A stretch of 64,000 nt of DNA, taken from positions 13,840,258 through 13,904,257 of the forward strand of contig JAQFVV010000013.1 of the NCBI GenBank assembly GCA_028023455.1, written 5' to 3'. Source of the DNA: Epiperipatus broadwayi (taxonomy: Eukaryota; Onychophora; Udeonychophora; Euonychophora; Peripatidae). Positions within the stretch are counted from its first letter, which is position 1, and each line of letters starts with the position of its first letter. Of this stretch, positions 12,102 through 23,981 are shown piece by piece. The translations under genes and the position numbers were made by a program. The notes under the pieces were generated by a model, which was not told the origin of the DNA, ran no database searches, and was given only the letters and a program-made list of their open reading frames with translations.

Positions 12102-12825
12102 TATAAAACTAATCAAGGCATTCTCTGGGTGTCATCACTTGTAAACATTATTTCCAATCAATTTAAATCGCTTGATTAAACAACTAGAAAAAATTATAAA
12201 AGAGTTCTTCTCACATCATTTTAGTGTCAGTCTTTTCTCTATTTTTAAATTCTAATCTCTGATTAATGTTTAGAAATATATCTAATAATTCACTTATATT
12301 AAGCAATTTAAGTCTATCTAAGATTAGTTTTCTTTTATATACAAATTTTTGTAGCAGTTCTCTCTGAATAAACCACTTTTGTTCTTTATATTTTCAGTAT
12401 TTCATAGCATTACCTAATTAATTTACTAATTAACAAATTTATGATAAAAATTCATGACAATTTCTTCAAGCTGCCATACTATTATGTTGAAAATTTAAAC
12501 CATTTGTGATTATTGCACTTTTTGAATGCATTTAATAAATAGTACAAATAAAATTAAATCCATTAATTAAATACTAATATCTAGGATTCTTCATCACACT
12601 GCACCAGTACAATTTATTTATTTTTCTTTGTAGAGATGGTTTAAATTTAAATTGCTGTTAAAATGTTTTTTATTCATAAGATCAAGAATGTATATTATTA
12701 TAGTAAAAGATTGTTCTAAACTGCAATGGAGAACATTATGATTTTTTTCTTTATAGATGAGTCATCTGATCATATATAAACATCACATGATCACCATTTC
12801 CTATGCTTGCTTATAACTGTTATTA
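12102..12825. other. AT-rich, gene-free
   Basis: No gene seen. A short motif ATGATCACCATTTCCTATG at about 12786-12804 recurs at about 13213-13231 and inverted near 13264-13282. Confidence 0.5.
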
Positions 12826-13010
12826 AAACAGGCAAAACTCCATACATATTGCCACTCAGTGCAAGTCAGAGTAATCAATGGATGCCAGAAGGCTTGTGCA
12901 TAAAATCTCCATCTACTGCCTACTCATCCAATATCTCCAGACTAGTTTCTGGCTTGTGGTCTTCATCAGTGAGGAGCCTGAGAGCACTGCATCTAGATCT
13001 TAGAATCTAA
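12826..13010 (-). mobile_element. Family II hammerhead repeat, second copy
   Basis: This is an inverted, diverged copy of 8785-8972, sharing the GGCAAAACTC start, the GGATGCCAGAAGGCTT block, the CCTACTCATCCAATA block and the whole ribozyme section. It ends before the tRNA-like part seen at 9021. The plus-strand ORF at 12807-13010 is a by-product of the repeat. Confidence 0.65.
12926..12976 (-). ncRNA. Hammerhead ribozyme, family II, partly degraded
   Basis: On the minus strand the core reads CTGATGA (12969-12963), helix II region AGACCACAAGCCA, GAAA (12949-12946), helix III ACTAGT and cleavage base C17 (12940). All catalytic core bases are present. Helix I is weaker than in the 8809 copy: TGAGG (12970-12974) opposite CTCCA (12935-12939) has a C-A mismatch. 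ATCCAA (12926-12931) has lost its upstream partner by a short deletion. Cleavage is less likely than in the first copy. Confidence 0.6.
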
Positions 13011-13204
13011 TGCAACCCTCCAGCAGCCATCTTTTATCTCTACTTAACTACAAAACTATGAGTCTTAAATTGAAAACACCATAATATTCTCAATCCAAGC
13101 TCATTAGCTTATATAGTCATATAGGTCTGAACTCAGTTTAGTATATATACATTTTGGTGTCTTTGGTTCTATTCTATTAGGCAGAATTGATTTTAAGCCA
13201 ACAA

Positions 13205-13301
13205 ACATTACATGATCACCATTTCCTATGGTAAACAAAAGCAAAACTCTCCATACAGTAGTGAGATGGTGATCATGTGATGTTTAGTCATTTCCTATGG
13301 T
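13205..13301. repeat. Small inverted repeat containing a family II fragment
   Basis: ATGATCACCAT near 13213-13223 is inverted as ATGGTGATCATGTGATG near 13266-13282. Between them is GCAAAACTCTCCATA.AGTAGTG, which matches the end of the family II element (about 8941-8972, inverted). It appears to be a rearranged fragment. Confidence 0.45.
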
Positions 13302-13384
13302 CATTTATCATCTGTATAGTTTTTAGAAGTTGCTACCTATCGTTAAAATTATACTCAAATTCCAAAATTTCTATGTATTTGGAG

Positions 13385-13540
13385 GTTGATTAAAATGTTT
13401 GTTAATCTTTTCAAGTTAGTATTATTATTAAATAATATATTATTTCTAGGTTTCTATTTGATTTTGATGTGTAAGATTATGATCTGACCAACTGAAGAAT
13501 GCTGATTCAACTAGAATGTATTTTGGAGATCATTTGCCTT
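13385..13540 (+). repeat. Family I hammerhead repeat, single unit
   Basis: One diverged monomer of the repeat at 45.0-45.5 kb. It shares the TTGATTAAAATTTG, ATTTACTATCTTAAT and GTGTGTGAG.GATGATGATC blocks in diverged form, then the ribozyme. The ribozyme section is 13481-13531: CTGAAGA (13492-13498, allowed by CUGANGA), a weak helix II, GAAT instead of GAAA (13514-13517), inner helix I CCAA/TTGG and outer helix GATC/GATC. Loss of A15.1 predicts loss of activity. Confidence 0.55.
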
Positions 13541-13799
13541 TTTAAATATTTTTATTTTTTTATTTGAAATACATATGGTAAAATAAAAGTTTTAAGTATA
13601 TCTAATATATGCATGCATTCTTCATAATAAATCCCAAGAATTTTATATTCGGTTTGTTATGGTCTTGTATATATTTTATATCACTGATATTGTATTTGAA
13701 TGAATACAAGTGTAATTTGCACACATTGCACTTTAGATGTAATCATAAAAGACTTGAACACAGACTATGGATAAGGTTCTATATGTAAGCAATCAGAAT
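13541..13799. other. AT-rich spacer
   Basis: No gene or repeat recognised between the two family I copies. Confidence 0.5.
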
Positions 13800-13962
13800 G
13801 ACTTAAAGTTAACATAATATTGGCATCCACAAGAGATTTGGGCATTCCATTATCAGATTTTCAATGGTATAGATAATTGAAGAGCTGGAGGATGGAGTAG
13901 ATTAAAGTTCTGTCCATTAAAGTTTGTTAGATTTATTATCTTAACATAAACTAAGCACTGCT

Positions 13963-14003
<41 letters not shown>

Positions 14004-14165
14004 AGGAGATGATGATATAGACCAACTGATGAGTGCTGGCTCAACACAAAACATGTATATTGGAGATTATCTTTTTAACATTGTGTAGTCATATGAATCT
14101 GTTGCATGAGATGGAATAGATAGCTGAAGGGAGCTTGAAAATCTGTGTTCAAGTCTCTTATGTTT
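13800..14165 (+). mobile_element. Family I hammerhead retrozyme-like element
   Basis: About 365 bp collinear with the reverse complement of 45000-45540. Shared blocks are ACTTAA, GTTRACAT, the GGATTTRGGCATWCCATYATC block, CAGATTTTCAATKGTAT, the TTAATATAAACTRAGCACTG block, a TA/TG microsatellite, the ribozyme, and the GAGAGCTTGAAAA..CTG.GTTCAA end. It has one ribozyme unit rather than two. The minus-strand ORF at 13853-14047 is a shadow. Confidence 0.7.
14011..14071 (+). ncRNA. Hammerhead ribozyme, family I, G12 mutated
   Basis: Inner helix I is CCAA (14022-14025) with TTGG (14060-14063). The core is CTGATGA (14026-14032). Helix II is 14033-14047, GTGCTG/CAACAC with loop GCT and one mismatch. 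The next core strand reads AAAA (14048-14051) instead of GAAA, so G12, the general base, is lost. Helix III is short, with UA before the cleavage point (U16.1 at 14058, A17 at 14059). Outer helix I pairs GATGAT-type bases with ATTATC. The fold is retained but catalysis should be abolished. Confidence 0.6.
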
Positions 14166-15752
14166 ACATCACTGATGTTAATAGCTTTTTACATATAAAA
14201 AATCAGATGTGTGATTAATAATGCATCTAATATTAAAATTTCTAGCAGTGGAAGCAGACAGAAAATTGGAAACTTTGTAGCACACAGGTAAAAGTAATTC
14301 TGAAAACAATTGATCTGGGGATAGGAATGTTCCAGATAGAGATTTCAAATATTTTCTCTTACCCCACTTATCAATTAAAAGCTTGTTTGAGCTATTGGTA
14401 CACTCTCTATATTATATATTTGTAAATACAAGCTTATAAAAGCAATGTCACACTATATATGACTTGCTTTATTGAGTATTATAATTATTATAATGTAATG
14501 AATACATATATAATTATGGATATTTATATACATAGTGAAACCTTTGTGACAGAGTTTATAAATCTGTTTTTTTATAAATATATGTGCATTTTTAAATAAT
14601 GTCTTCTAAAATGTTATAAAGGTCATGTGTGTAAAATAAATTATTAAGAAGTTAAAAAAATTGTTATTATTAAATGACAAGGTTATTTTTTATTGAAAGT
14701 ATAAATTAACTATTTAAAATAGCAAGCTGCTATGGGAACCAGTTGCACAATGAAACGGGAGGGGGGGACTTTTACACTGTCTGCTTTTCAAACAAATGGG
14801 GAAAACTTTTTCTGTGTGCTGCTTGTATAATGGAAGGCAAGAAAATTTTAAGACTTATCTCTGTGGATATAATACAGTTATAGGGGTAGGACAACAGAGT
14901 GCTCCCCCCTCAAATTTTCACTGTTGTAGCTTATTATGGAGCTGTAAATATAAAAATGCCTTAGTAATCAGCAATCATTTTCCCAACCTAGTAACTGATT
15001 GTGGACACTATAATATACAACATGTGACACTTGATCACACAAGGAAAACTGCCATCCAATTAATTGTTCATTAAATGAAAATACTCTACCATAAATAGAT
15101 TAATAAATTATGTATATTTGAAACCCTCAATCACAAGGAAAGGAACTTATAGAAAATAAACCATGGATATACTGAAAATATGAAATAAGGATTCTTATGG
15201 CCATACACAATTCAAAATTTTTTCAATGTATAAGAACACTGAGGTCAATTGGATATAAAATACCATAATAAATTGTGTATAAAACTTTTATGAATTGTTA
15301 TAAATAAAATGATTTTCTGTTACTTATGTTCTTTATACTAGCATATTGATGTACATATGTAAAACTGAATTGTTATATTTTTATTATATTTGTTAATTGT
15401 TTTTATTAATAAATGTGTTGCTCATTTATTTCTCATTCAAATTGAAAGTAAAATAGTTTACTTTGTTTTATAATATCTTAAATGTGAAGAGGATAATGAC
15501 CAGGAAATGTGTGTGGATCTGTATAAAGGCTTGTTTTTCATATGGGCCCACTCTGATTATTTTCCATATTATTATAAAGTAGTTAATAAAGAAATGAAAA
15601 TTCTATAGTTGCCACATCATGTGCATGGTTGTACATTTGGTATTCATATTCTCTAGATTAATTTAATTCATGAATATTCACATTGTATTATATTTATTAT
15701 CAAGTATTATTTTGATAAAGAACACTTACTATTACAATATATATATATATAT
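14166..15752. other. AT-rich, gene-free
   Basis: A 92-codon ORF at 14796-15074 (+) lies in a locally GC-richer patch and has seven cysteines, but matches no family I know and has no clear splice sites or promoter. A (TA)n tract occurs near 15739-15752. Confidence 0.45.
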
Positions 15753-16200
15753 TATAACGGTCAGGGTAAATGGACTCATTATCTGCTGTACAGCAAGCCA
15801 ACAGCTGTTTGAACCTGGAAAATTTACATAGTAGGCAGATACACTTTGGGAAAAAATCCAATTTTTTTTATTCGACAGATAGAGTAGCACATATATAAAA
15901 CAAAATTGAGGATTTGATTACTAACATTATTTTAGATTTAAACTCTGATATATATTTTTCTAATTTACACAAATGGAAATTTTTTTATATATTTTAATAT
16001 TTTATAATGTTAAGCATAGATAAACTACATAGAATGTGTACTTAAAGACTTTCAAAACATTTAACTTCAGGCTAAAAGTTAATAGCTAAACCAATGCTAA
16101 CTTCCTGATATACAGATGTAACTAATGCAACATGAAAACCTTAACATAAAACCATGCTGACAGGAATGTGCATCAGCAGCAAGCAGCCATATTGAATATT
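15753..16200 (+). repeat. Dispersed repeat R1, long copy
   Basis: Begins TATAACGGTCAGGGTAAATG and includes TACATAGTAGGCAGATAC (about 15827-15844). It ends with an AACTTCAGGCTAA..GTTAATAGCTAAACC block and a GAATGTGCATC block near 16165. The head matches 11994-12101 (inverted). The shared block and the tail match 61186-61740 in the same order. No ORF is present, so it is probably a non-autonomous element or an untranslated region of a larger one. Confidence 0.6.
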
Positions 16201-17553
16201 TAAAAAATTATGCTAAGCCACAAATTTTATCATAACTTTTAAGTTTTCTTAATAAAAAATCACATAATATATATTGTTTTAAGATCAAACACCAAAGAAT
16301 ATAATTAAACTGAAAAAAATATAGTCATTGATATTCAAAGTAATAAAAAAAGAATAAAAGTTAATATTTCTAATAATTATTTTCATATTTTATAAATTCT
16401 AAATTATCAGGCATACAACTTAAAATTATATTTTTGTTAGTAGGTTAGTTGGATTCATCATAAAATTTCTAAAAAAATTAGTATATAATAACACTTACCT
16501 AAGGTGATCCATCACTTGAAAACTTCGTAGAATAAAGACATTAGTATCTTTCATTTTTCTCTATAGCCCTTCAAAATGTATTTCTATACAGGGGTTTGCA
16601 ATGTATATGTCATCTCTAATAACATCCCTTATAATAAGTAGTTAATATTAATCAATAATTAGTATAATTTGAATATTATAATAAAGAACTTCAATACAGT
16701 TTGTAATTTATTAAAAAGTACTATTAAAATAGTCACTATATACAAGACACTAAATTCATTATAGAGTTAAGCTTGAGGTACACAAGTTAATAGTTTAGAG
16801 TCAGTGTGATGTACTATTATTTATTCTATCTTTATAGGTTCATGCTACTTAACAAGCGTTATAAGCGCATAATTATTGATATTATATATAATCATAGTAA
16901 AATATATTTAACCAATTATTTATATATTGTTATTGTTGTTTACTAAAAAAATAAAGTGTTATAAAAATTAAAATAGTTAAATATTTATCTCCATATAGTT
17001 ATTTCCACCATTGTTACTTTGTAAATAATATTATCAGTATTATAATATATATTAATACACAAAAAATCAATAATTGCTTTTTAAACTCATTTTATTAAAA
17101 ATAATATTTATAATATTAATTCTATTTTAAATTATTTTTTATGTTTTCTATTTTTAATTATAATTATTTCATTTCATTTATTAATCTTTATATTTTTTAT
17201 TTTATTAAAAAATTATTAATTTATTATAAAAGTTTTAAAATCACTTTTTATATTTAAACTTTTTTGTTTTGATTTACTATTGTTTTATATTTATACCCCT
17301 CCCCTCATTTTTAATACAATGTATTATTTTAATGTTACTATTTTTAAAAATATAATTTGTTCCTTTTGTATAGAATATCAAGTGGCATTTTTAAAATTTT
17401 ATTTATCCTGTTGTTTGATCATATATTTATTTAATACATTATTTTTATAACATGTTCACATTTCATTTCATGAATACAATTTTTGTTATTTATAATGTTA
17501 TTATCATTCATAATATATTTAAGATTTTTTTAATAGTAATTTTAAAATCTTTT
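16201..17553. other. Very AT-rich, gene-free
   Basis: No gene or named repeat recognised. It ends in the left copy of the SINE target duplication. Confidence 0.55.
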
Positions 17554-17660
17554 TTTTTTTTTAAGTGTCATAGCATCGGCCGGGACGCGAACCCGCAACC
17601 CGGGCAATTGCCTGCAAGTGCAAGGCAGTCGCGCTGACCTCTCGACCACCAATGCAAGAC
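17554..17660 (-). mobile_element. tRNA-derived SINE with A-tail and target-site duplication
   Basis: On the minus strand a tRNA-like sequence can be read. Its acceptor stem GCATTGG/CCGATGC has seven pairs with one wobble. The A-box region is TGGTCGAGAGGTCAGCGC and the B box is GGTTCGCGTCC. It is followed by TATGACACTT and an A-run of about twelve. The anticodon arm has TGCC/GGCA around an enlarged loop, so it is not a functional tRNA. Both sides carry TAAAATCTTTT (17543-17553 and 17661-17671, plus strand), an 11-bp duplication as made by LINE-driven retroposition. The plus-strand ORF overlapping it (17452-17637) is a shadow. Confidence 0.75.
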
Positions 17661-17671
17661 TAAAATCTTTT

Positions 17672-18900
17672 AATTTTTGTTTTGCTATTTATTTTAACTA
17701 TATATATATATAACCCTTCCCTATCTACAGACTTACTATTCATGGTAACCCCTGGATTAAACAAAACTTAAATAAAAATTAAAAATTAGATTCATATATT
17801 TGAATGAATGAATTTTATGAGTGCTGCCTGCGTGACTAATATCGTAAATCAGCGCCCAAACAGCCATTTTCTCATTTTGCTCACTTAATGCCACACACAT
17901 TGATGCTCGACCAAATTATTATTGTATTGCCATTTTCTAAACTGCATTATCCTATTTTGTTAAACTATTTTTGTTGATGTTATTACGTGAATATTTTAAA
18001 ATTAAAGTGTACGTTAAGTCTACTATCAGCCGATCGTTATAGTATGTTTATATGTTAAACACATATATTATATAGAGTTTTTATTACCCATACTAAAATA
18101 TTTATGCAAAAACTTGAAATCATTTTATATGATATATATATACACACACAAATATCAAATTATTTATTTATAAACATAAAAAATAAAAAGTATTTAAATA
18201 GAACTTTTTGAAGTCTGAACACTATAAAACAAAGTAAGAATACACCTTTTATTGAAATAACTTACTAATATTTTTAATAAATAATAAATATAAAATTGAA
18301 ATCATTTAAATGGGTTTGTATGGTGATATTATTCTATATAAAGTTTCTATATAAAGAAGCATTTATAATTTCCAATACTACATAAAAGTTTGCACTATTC
18401 ACCAGTTAACTCTACACAAAATTGTCCATCTTCTAATGTTAACTTCTGTAGATAATTTATGTTTGAATGTGTTCCCATTTTTTTTTAAAAATTGTGATTA
18501 ACTGTTTAAGTTCTTTTAAGATACTTGTATTAAAATCTTCAGTGAAAAACTACTGGTAAAGCCCATCTGTTTATACATATAAAAGTGGTATTTAATATAT
18601 TTTGTCAATATATGAACTATAATTTATCAAACAAAAAATATATATAGTAATCCCTACCTGTCCACAATGCTGTCACAAAATATTTTAATTAAACATTTCT
18701 TCATCAGAGGCGTGCTTTTCAAAAAAAAAATTATTTGTTCCACTATTAATAAACTGTAAGGCATTCTTTCACAAAGCATATGCAAAGGAAGTAATTTGTT
18801 AAAACAACCAATTAAAAAAAAATATGATTGCCTTTTCATAAGCTGAATACATTTCTAGATTCTAAAAAAATATTGTACTGGAATAAAAAAAAATTTAATA
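17672..18900. other. AT-rich, gene-free
   Basis: Contains a TA run near 17700 and nothing else I can support. The minus-strand ORF at 18654-18839 is not recognisable. Confidence 0.5.
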
Positions 18901-19440
18901 AAAAATGCTCAGAAAAAAATGTGTTTTAACTACAGTACAGAACTGAATAGGTATAGTATTTAAATCATGAACAAAATGTGATTACAGTACATAAATTTAT
19001 ATTTGAAATGTGATATTTAGTGAGGGGGAAAAAATAGATGCTATAGTACCATGTCAAATTCACAATCAATTAAAAACATATTACATTTATTCTGCCAGGG
19101 AAAAAATTAGTACATCCTTTTAAATAGAGGTACATGATTTAACTCATGATAAAAATATGATTACATTGTGTGTAGTGAGAGAAAAAAATAGATGCTATAA
19201 TATCGTATTTATTTTAGTTTGGGTTAGTGTATTATTACACTTATGTGAAAGAAGTAATTCCACCATTAATAAAAAACACTTTGAAAAACAAGTAATAATG
19301 TGTTTTTACTACAGAGGTACATTATTTTAATCATGAAAAAATGTGAACAGTATAGAAATTTCTGTTTGAAATGTTGTATATAGTGAGAGATCAAAAATAG
19401 ATGCTATAGCACCTACATATAGTTTTGGTTAGTCTATAAT
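18901..19440. repeat. Degenerate tandem repeat, three units
   Basis: The blocks TTTAA(C)TCATGA.AAAA.TGTGA, then GTGAGAG..AAAAATAGATGCTATA, recur with the GATGCTATA block at about 19037, 19191 and 19400. Units start with TGTGTTTTNACTACAG in copies one and three. Unit length varies (about 155-210 bp) through indels. Confidence 0.65.
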
Positions 19441-19725
19441 TGAAGTCAAAATGGCAGCCTTTAAGGCCAGTGTAAAAGTTCTGCCATTTATTCATATAAT
19501 ATTAAAATCTTTTGTTTAATTTACATTAAATCTTTAAAAAAAAATTGTTAATGCAACTAATTAAAAAAATCCTGGTCTATTTAAGCTAGGTACATCTGAT
19601 AAAATTATAATATACAGAGCCTAACTCATACCATCCTCTGTTTGTATGTGTATGTGTGGGCATGGGATAAATGTGAGAATTAAAAACAAAAACATCAATT
19701 AATTAGATCTTTTTAAAAAAATTAG

Positions 19726-19963
<238 letters not shown>

Positions 19964-20568
19964 TTCAGAGGGTTTTATTTCTTAGAAATCCAGAATTTTG
20001 AATGCTGGAAGTAATTTTGGGTATGATTTATGCACTTTAAGCACCAGAGATTGCCACTCTATCAAAACATGCAGGGCTTTAGACTGGTATAAAATATCAA
20101 TTATGTGTATACAAAAGTTTAAATAATAGTCTAAGTCAGTATTTATTGTTATTTAGACTTTATAAGTTTGTTCCAGTTGTAGAGTATCACAATCTGGAGA
20201 ATAGGGTCCTTGAAAGTTCTGCCATTTCTGGCACCCAAACTTCTTATGAACTCCCAACAAATAAAACTATTCAATTATTTCTTTTAAGAATTTAAAATGT
20301 AATTAAAAACACCTCCAAACAGTATTGTATCCATACATGTATACATAATATGTTAGAATTGTAAGGATTTTTTTATTAAAAAAAATTACATTCTAGCTAA
20401 GAAGAAATCAACATATTAATGGCACACAAAATAAAAAGACAGAGAATAGCTTTAATGTGATTTGTATCAAGAGATATAAATAAACTACTGAAGAAATTGT
20501 TAGATTTTAAAAGATGCAACCATTTCAAACAATATTCAAATTATATATTGTACTGGATCGAGTTTTTT
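19964..20568. other. Intergenic, gene-free
   Basis: No feature recognised. Confidence 0.5.
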
Positions 20569-20690
20569 TTCATGTTATGGTTTTATATTTAAATAGATCC
20601 CAGTTACTAAAAGGGCTTTGATTCATTTATACTATACATACAAGTATAACAGATTAATATTTGTGATGTGACCAAATCGCTCCTTCTTTT
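20569..20690 (+). repeat. Dispersed repeat R2, copy 1
   Basis: AGATCCCAGTTACTAAAAGG, then GATTCATTTATACTATACAT, recurs near 25076-25130 with a few differences. Only about 60-70 bp are shared. The family is unknown. Confidence 0.5.
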
Positions 20691-22907
20691 TCATTTAATA
20701 AATAAATACTAGAAAAAACATGACTATATTTCCTGATCAATATCATCCTCAGTACTATTATATACAATATAAAAAACTATAACTTGTGATAGCTTTAATT
20801 TATTTGTTCCTGGCACCAGTGTCAGTGGATTGTATTAGCGGAACACACCATCATGAGGTTAATAAAGGCTGAATTTTCCCCTCTTCTTTCTAATTACGGT
20901 ATTTTTATTGGATTTATATTTATGGCTATTTAGTAAATTAATTACATCTAGTAGCATTTATACATGGAGGAATCTAAATAATAAAGATTTCTACATTTGA
21001 TTTACCACATAGATTTAATAAAGAAGTAAGTACATAGTATAGATACAAAATTATTTATCAATATTACCCTATTGTATATAATTAAACGTTAACATGTAGA
21101 TACAACTGAAATGACCAGACATCCTGATTTTTCAGGATTTGTTTTTATTTTTAATTAGATGTCCAAGTGTTGCCAAAATGTCTTTTCAGTACCATTGTAT
21201 GTCCTAATTTTTAAACACTCATAATTATTATTTGTCTTACATAAATAATTTATTGCAAAAATGATAATTTCTTGGCTCTCTTTGTCCAATTCAATCTATA
21301 CAGTAATATTATAAAAACTTTAGACAAATTCCAACACCAAAACAAAGATCACAATTACATTATATGATCAGTTTTCAAGCTAGATGCATTCTCACATCCA
21401 ACCTCACCTTTGAGTATGTGCAGTTGATTTTTGTAGGCTAAAATTTGAACTGCACTTGCAACTGATTTGATTGGCAGTGTGGTTTTACTAGTTCTTTGTT
21501 GATATTAATTTTCTATAGTGATAAAATTAATAGGAATATTAATAACTCTAAACAATAGACAACATGCCAAAGAGGAAGTGTACTTACAACAATGAATATA
21601 TACAGGAGGGTAGTTTTATAAAAAAAAAGAAAGACACAATGATGTAAAAATGATTGGTAGTTATGTCCTGATTTTTGATTGAACCAATCTGGTCATCCTA
21701 GATACAACATTACATAGACTAGATATAACATATATTCTTAATTACAAATTTAATTACGTATTTTGTTAGAAATAATAAAATTTAGTTCACCTGTCTTATT
21801 AGTTTGTTAAAAGTTTATGTTATTAGTTCAGATAAACATTAAAGTTAGGTATAGAGCTCTTATTAATCTGACCTATTATTTCTTTGAAAGGGTTTAATGA
21901 CTGATATAATAGGAGTATATCATTGCTATCAGTTTCTTATTTCTACTAACTATGGTATCCATTAGGTCTGATTGAAGTGTTGTTTTCTTATAGGTTGCTA
22001 GGGTCCTGGTATTATGTAGACATGGCATTTTGAATCAAGGCCTCATAACATTAGGCTAGGAAGAAGATTTCGGTGATTATCTGCTTAGCAGAACATCTAG
22101 TTTGAATTATCCCTGCAGGTAAAGATACAGCAAAACATTTTTCTATAGCTTTCTGGATCTTTCTCTATGATACACTGCTCAATGAAGAATATAGCACTTC
22201 TAATTTTCAGAATTCACAAACAATATTAGCGAAGTAAAAAAGGAATGAATCAAAATTATCAGGATCATGTTTTTATAGCACTGCCCTTATTTCATTGTAC
22301 AAGTACCTATTCACACTTTTATCTTTAATTTACCTGCAAAGCTTATTTTTATTATAATTAATTTACAATATTAATCATAACTCGCATACAATACATGATT
22401 TTATATTATCTTTAATATAGCATTCATTTTTGTTTTGTGAATCTATTTTCATCAACCAAAATAAATGAATTATTTAAAAAATTAAAACAAGGTTTGATTT
22501 TATAACAATCTTTAACTTTCTTCTTTTTTCATTTACTAAGTTCATTTTGGTGATCAACATCCTGATTGGCCATATTTAATTAGGGAGAAGAAATATCACA
22601 TCTCAAACTTCCCCTCTAATTACAGTCAATTGCACTTTTTTAATCTTAAAAAATTTACATGTTCATTTTCTTTGATTATCAGAGTAGTTACAATAGAATA
22701 AATAAGATTTATTTTATAAAACATACTTTTCTCTCAACAATCTTTTTTCATGGTAGAATGTCAAACATGTATTGTACCAAATATAATGGTACAATACTTC
22801 TGAGATATAGGAAAAGAATCAAAATTGATGATTTTAGCTGATTTTATTCTCAATTTATCACTCTAAAAAAACTTTCAAAATAAATTCTTTTATTTTTAAC
22901 TGTTAAG
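20691..22907. other. AT-rich, gene-free
   Basis: No exon, RNA gene or transposon recognised. Confidence 0.5.
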
Positions 22908-23200
22908 TTATGCTAACCATATTTAATGGGCTTACTAGTTAATCATATATATATATATAACTGCATAATGTTTACCATGTTTAATGGACTTACTAGATAA
23001 TACTTTATTTATATATAAAACTGTTACATTAAACTGGCCATATTTAATGGACTTATTAGCTGTGATAATTTGTATTTTTTATATAAAATTTACACTAAGT
23101 TGGCCACATTTAATGGACTTACTAGCTGCAATAATTTATATCTCTTATATAAGAATATTATATTAGACTTTCCATATTTAATGGACTTACTAGCAGAGAC
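22908..23200. repeat. Tandem repeat, 58-68 bp unit, five copies
   Basis: The block CCATATTTAATGGACTTACT with AGC/AGT recurs, with TAATGG at 22924, 22982, 23045, 23111 and 23179. The intervening part is AT-rich and varies in length (spacing 58, 63, 66, 68). The plus-strand ORF at 22984-23166 is produced by the repeat, which is why MDLL-like words recur in it. Confidence 0.85.
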
Positions 23201-23981
23201 CACTATATATTTCTATTTGGTCATAATTTACTGAAACAATGCATGCTGGCTTTAAAACAGCGATGGCTGAAATAGTTGTGATAGGTATATTATGAAGCAT
23301 GGACAAAGGGGAGAGCAATCTCATTTTGTGCATTATAAGGTAGGTGACATCCAGCAGGAATTAAGAAAAACCCTATTTATTATTCCATATTGGAGCCTTG
23401 CTCAATTAATTCCCAAGAGTCTTATAGGCTTATAGTTTCAGTCCTTTTGCTTTCATCTTTAACTCTTTGAAACTCTGTTACTCAAGATTTATGGGCCATT
23501 CTGGGTGAATTTTCTATAACTATGTCTGTGTGTAGTGTGAAAATTTAAACTTCACAACTGAAATGACCATGTTGCTTTAATAACCCTAATAACCATACCA
23601 TATTCATCATCATTGACGAAGCATGGCCCATACTCAACGACTAATGACAAAAAATATATATATATTTTTAATAAATTTGTTTAATTCATGAATTGGTTCC
23701 CTCTTCATTATTATCATTTCTTTCTAAAAGTCATTATTAACCCTACATATCCCTTCTCACATTTTCAGTAGACAAATGAGTTCATGTTGTCATTTCATAT
23801 ATCCATGTTTTTTTTGTTGGACAGATCTGTAGTCTTAAGGTTACAGGCTACCCTTTATCCCCTAAATTTTAATTATTACCCCTTTCCAAGCATTTCCTCA
23901 CCAATGGAAGGGTTATTTGAGTGACATGAGAAATATCTGACTATTTTCCCTTTAGAATGAATCATTTATATCATGTCCAAA
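23201..23981. other. Intergenic, gene-free
   Basis: Nothing recognised. Confidence 0.5.

Noticed and set aside
14796-15074. 92-codon cysteine-containing ORF
   Set aside because: No domain, signal peptide, splice context or repeat match that I can recognise; kept only as a remark in the stretch description.
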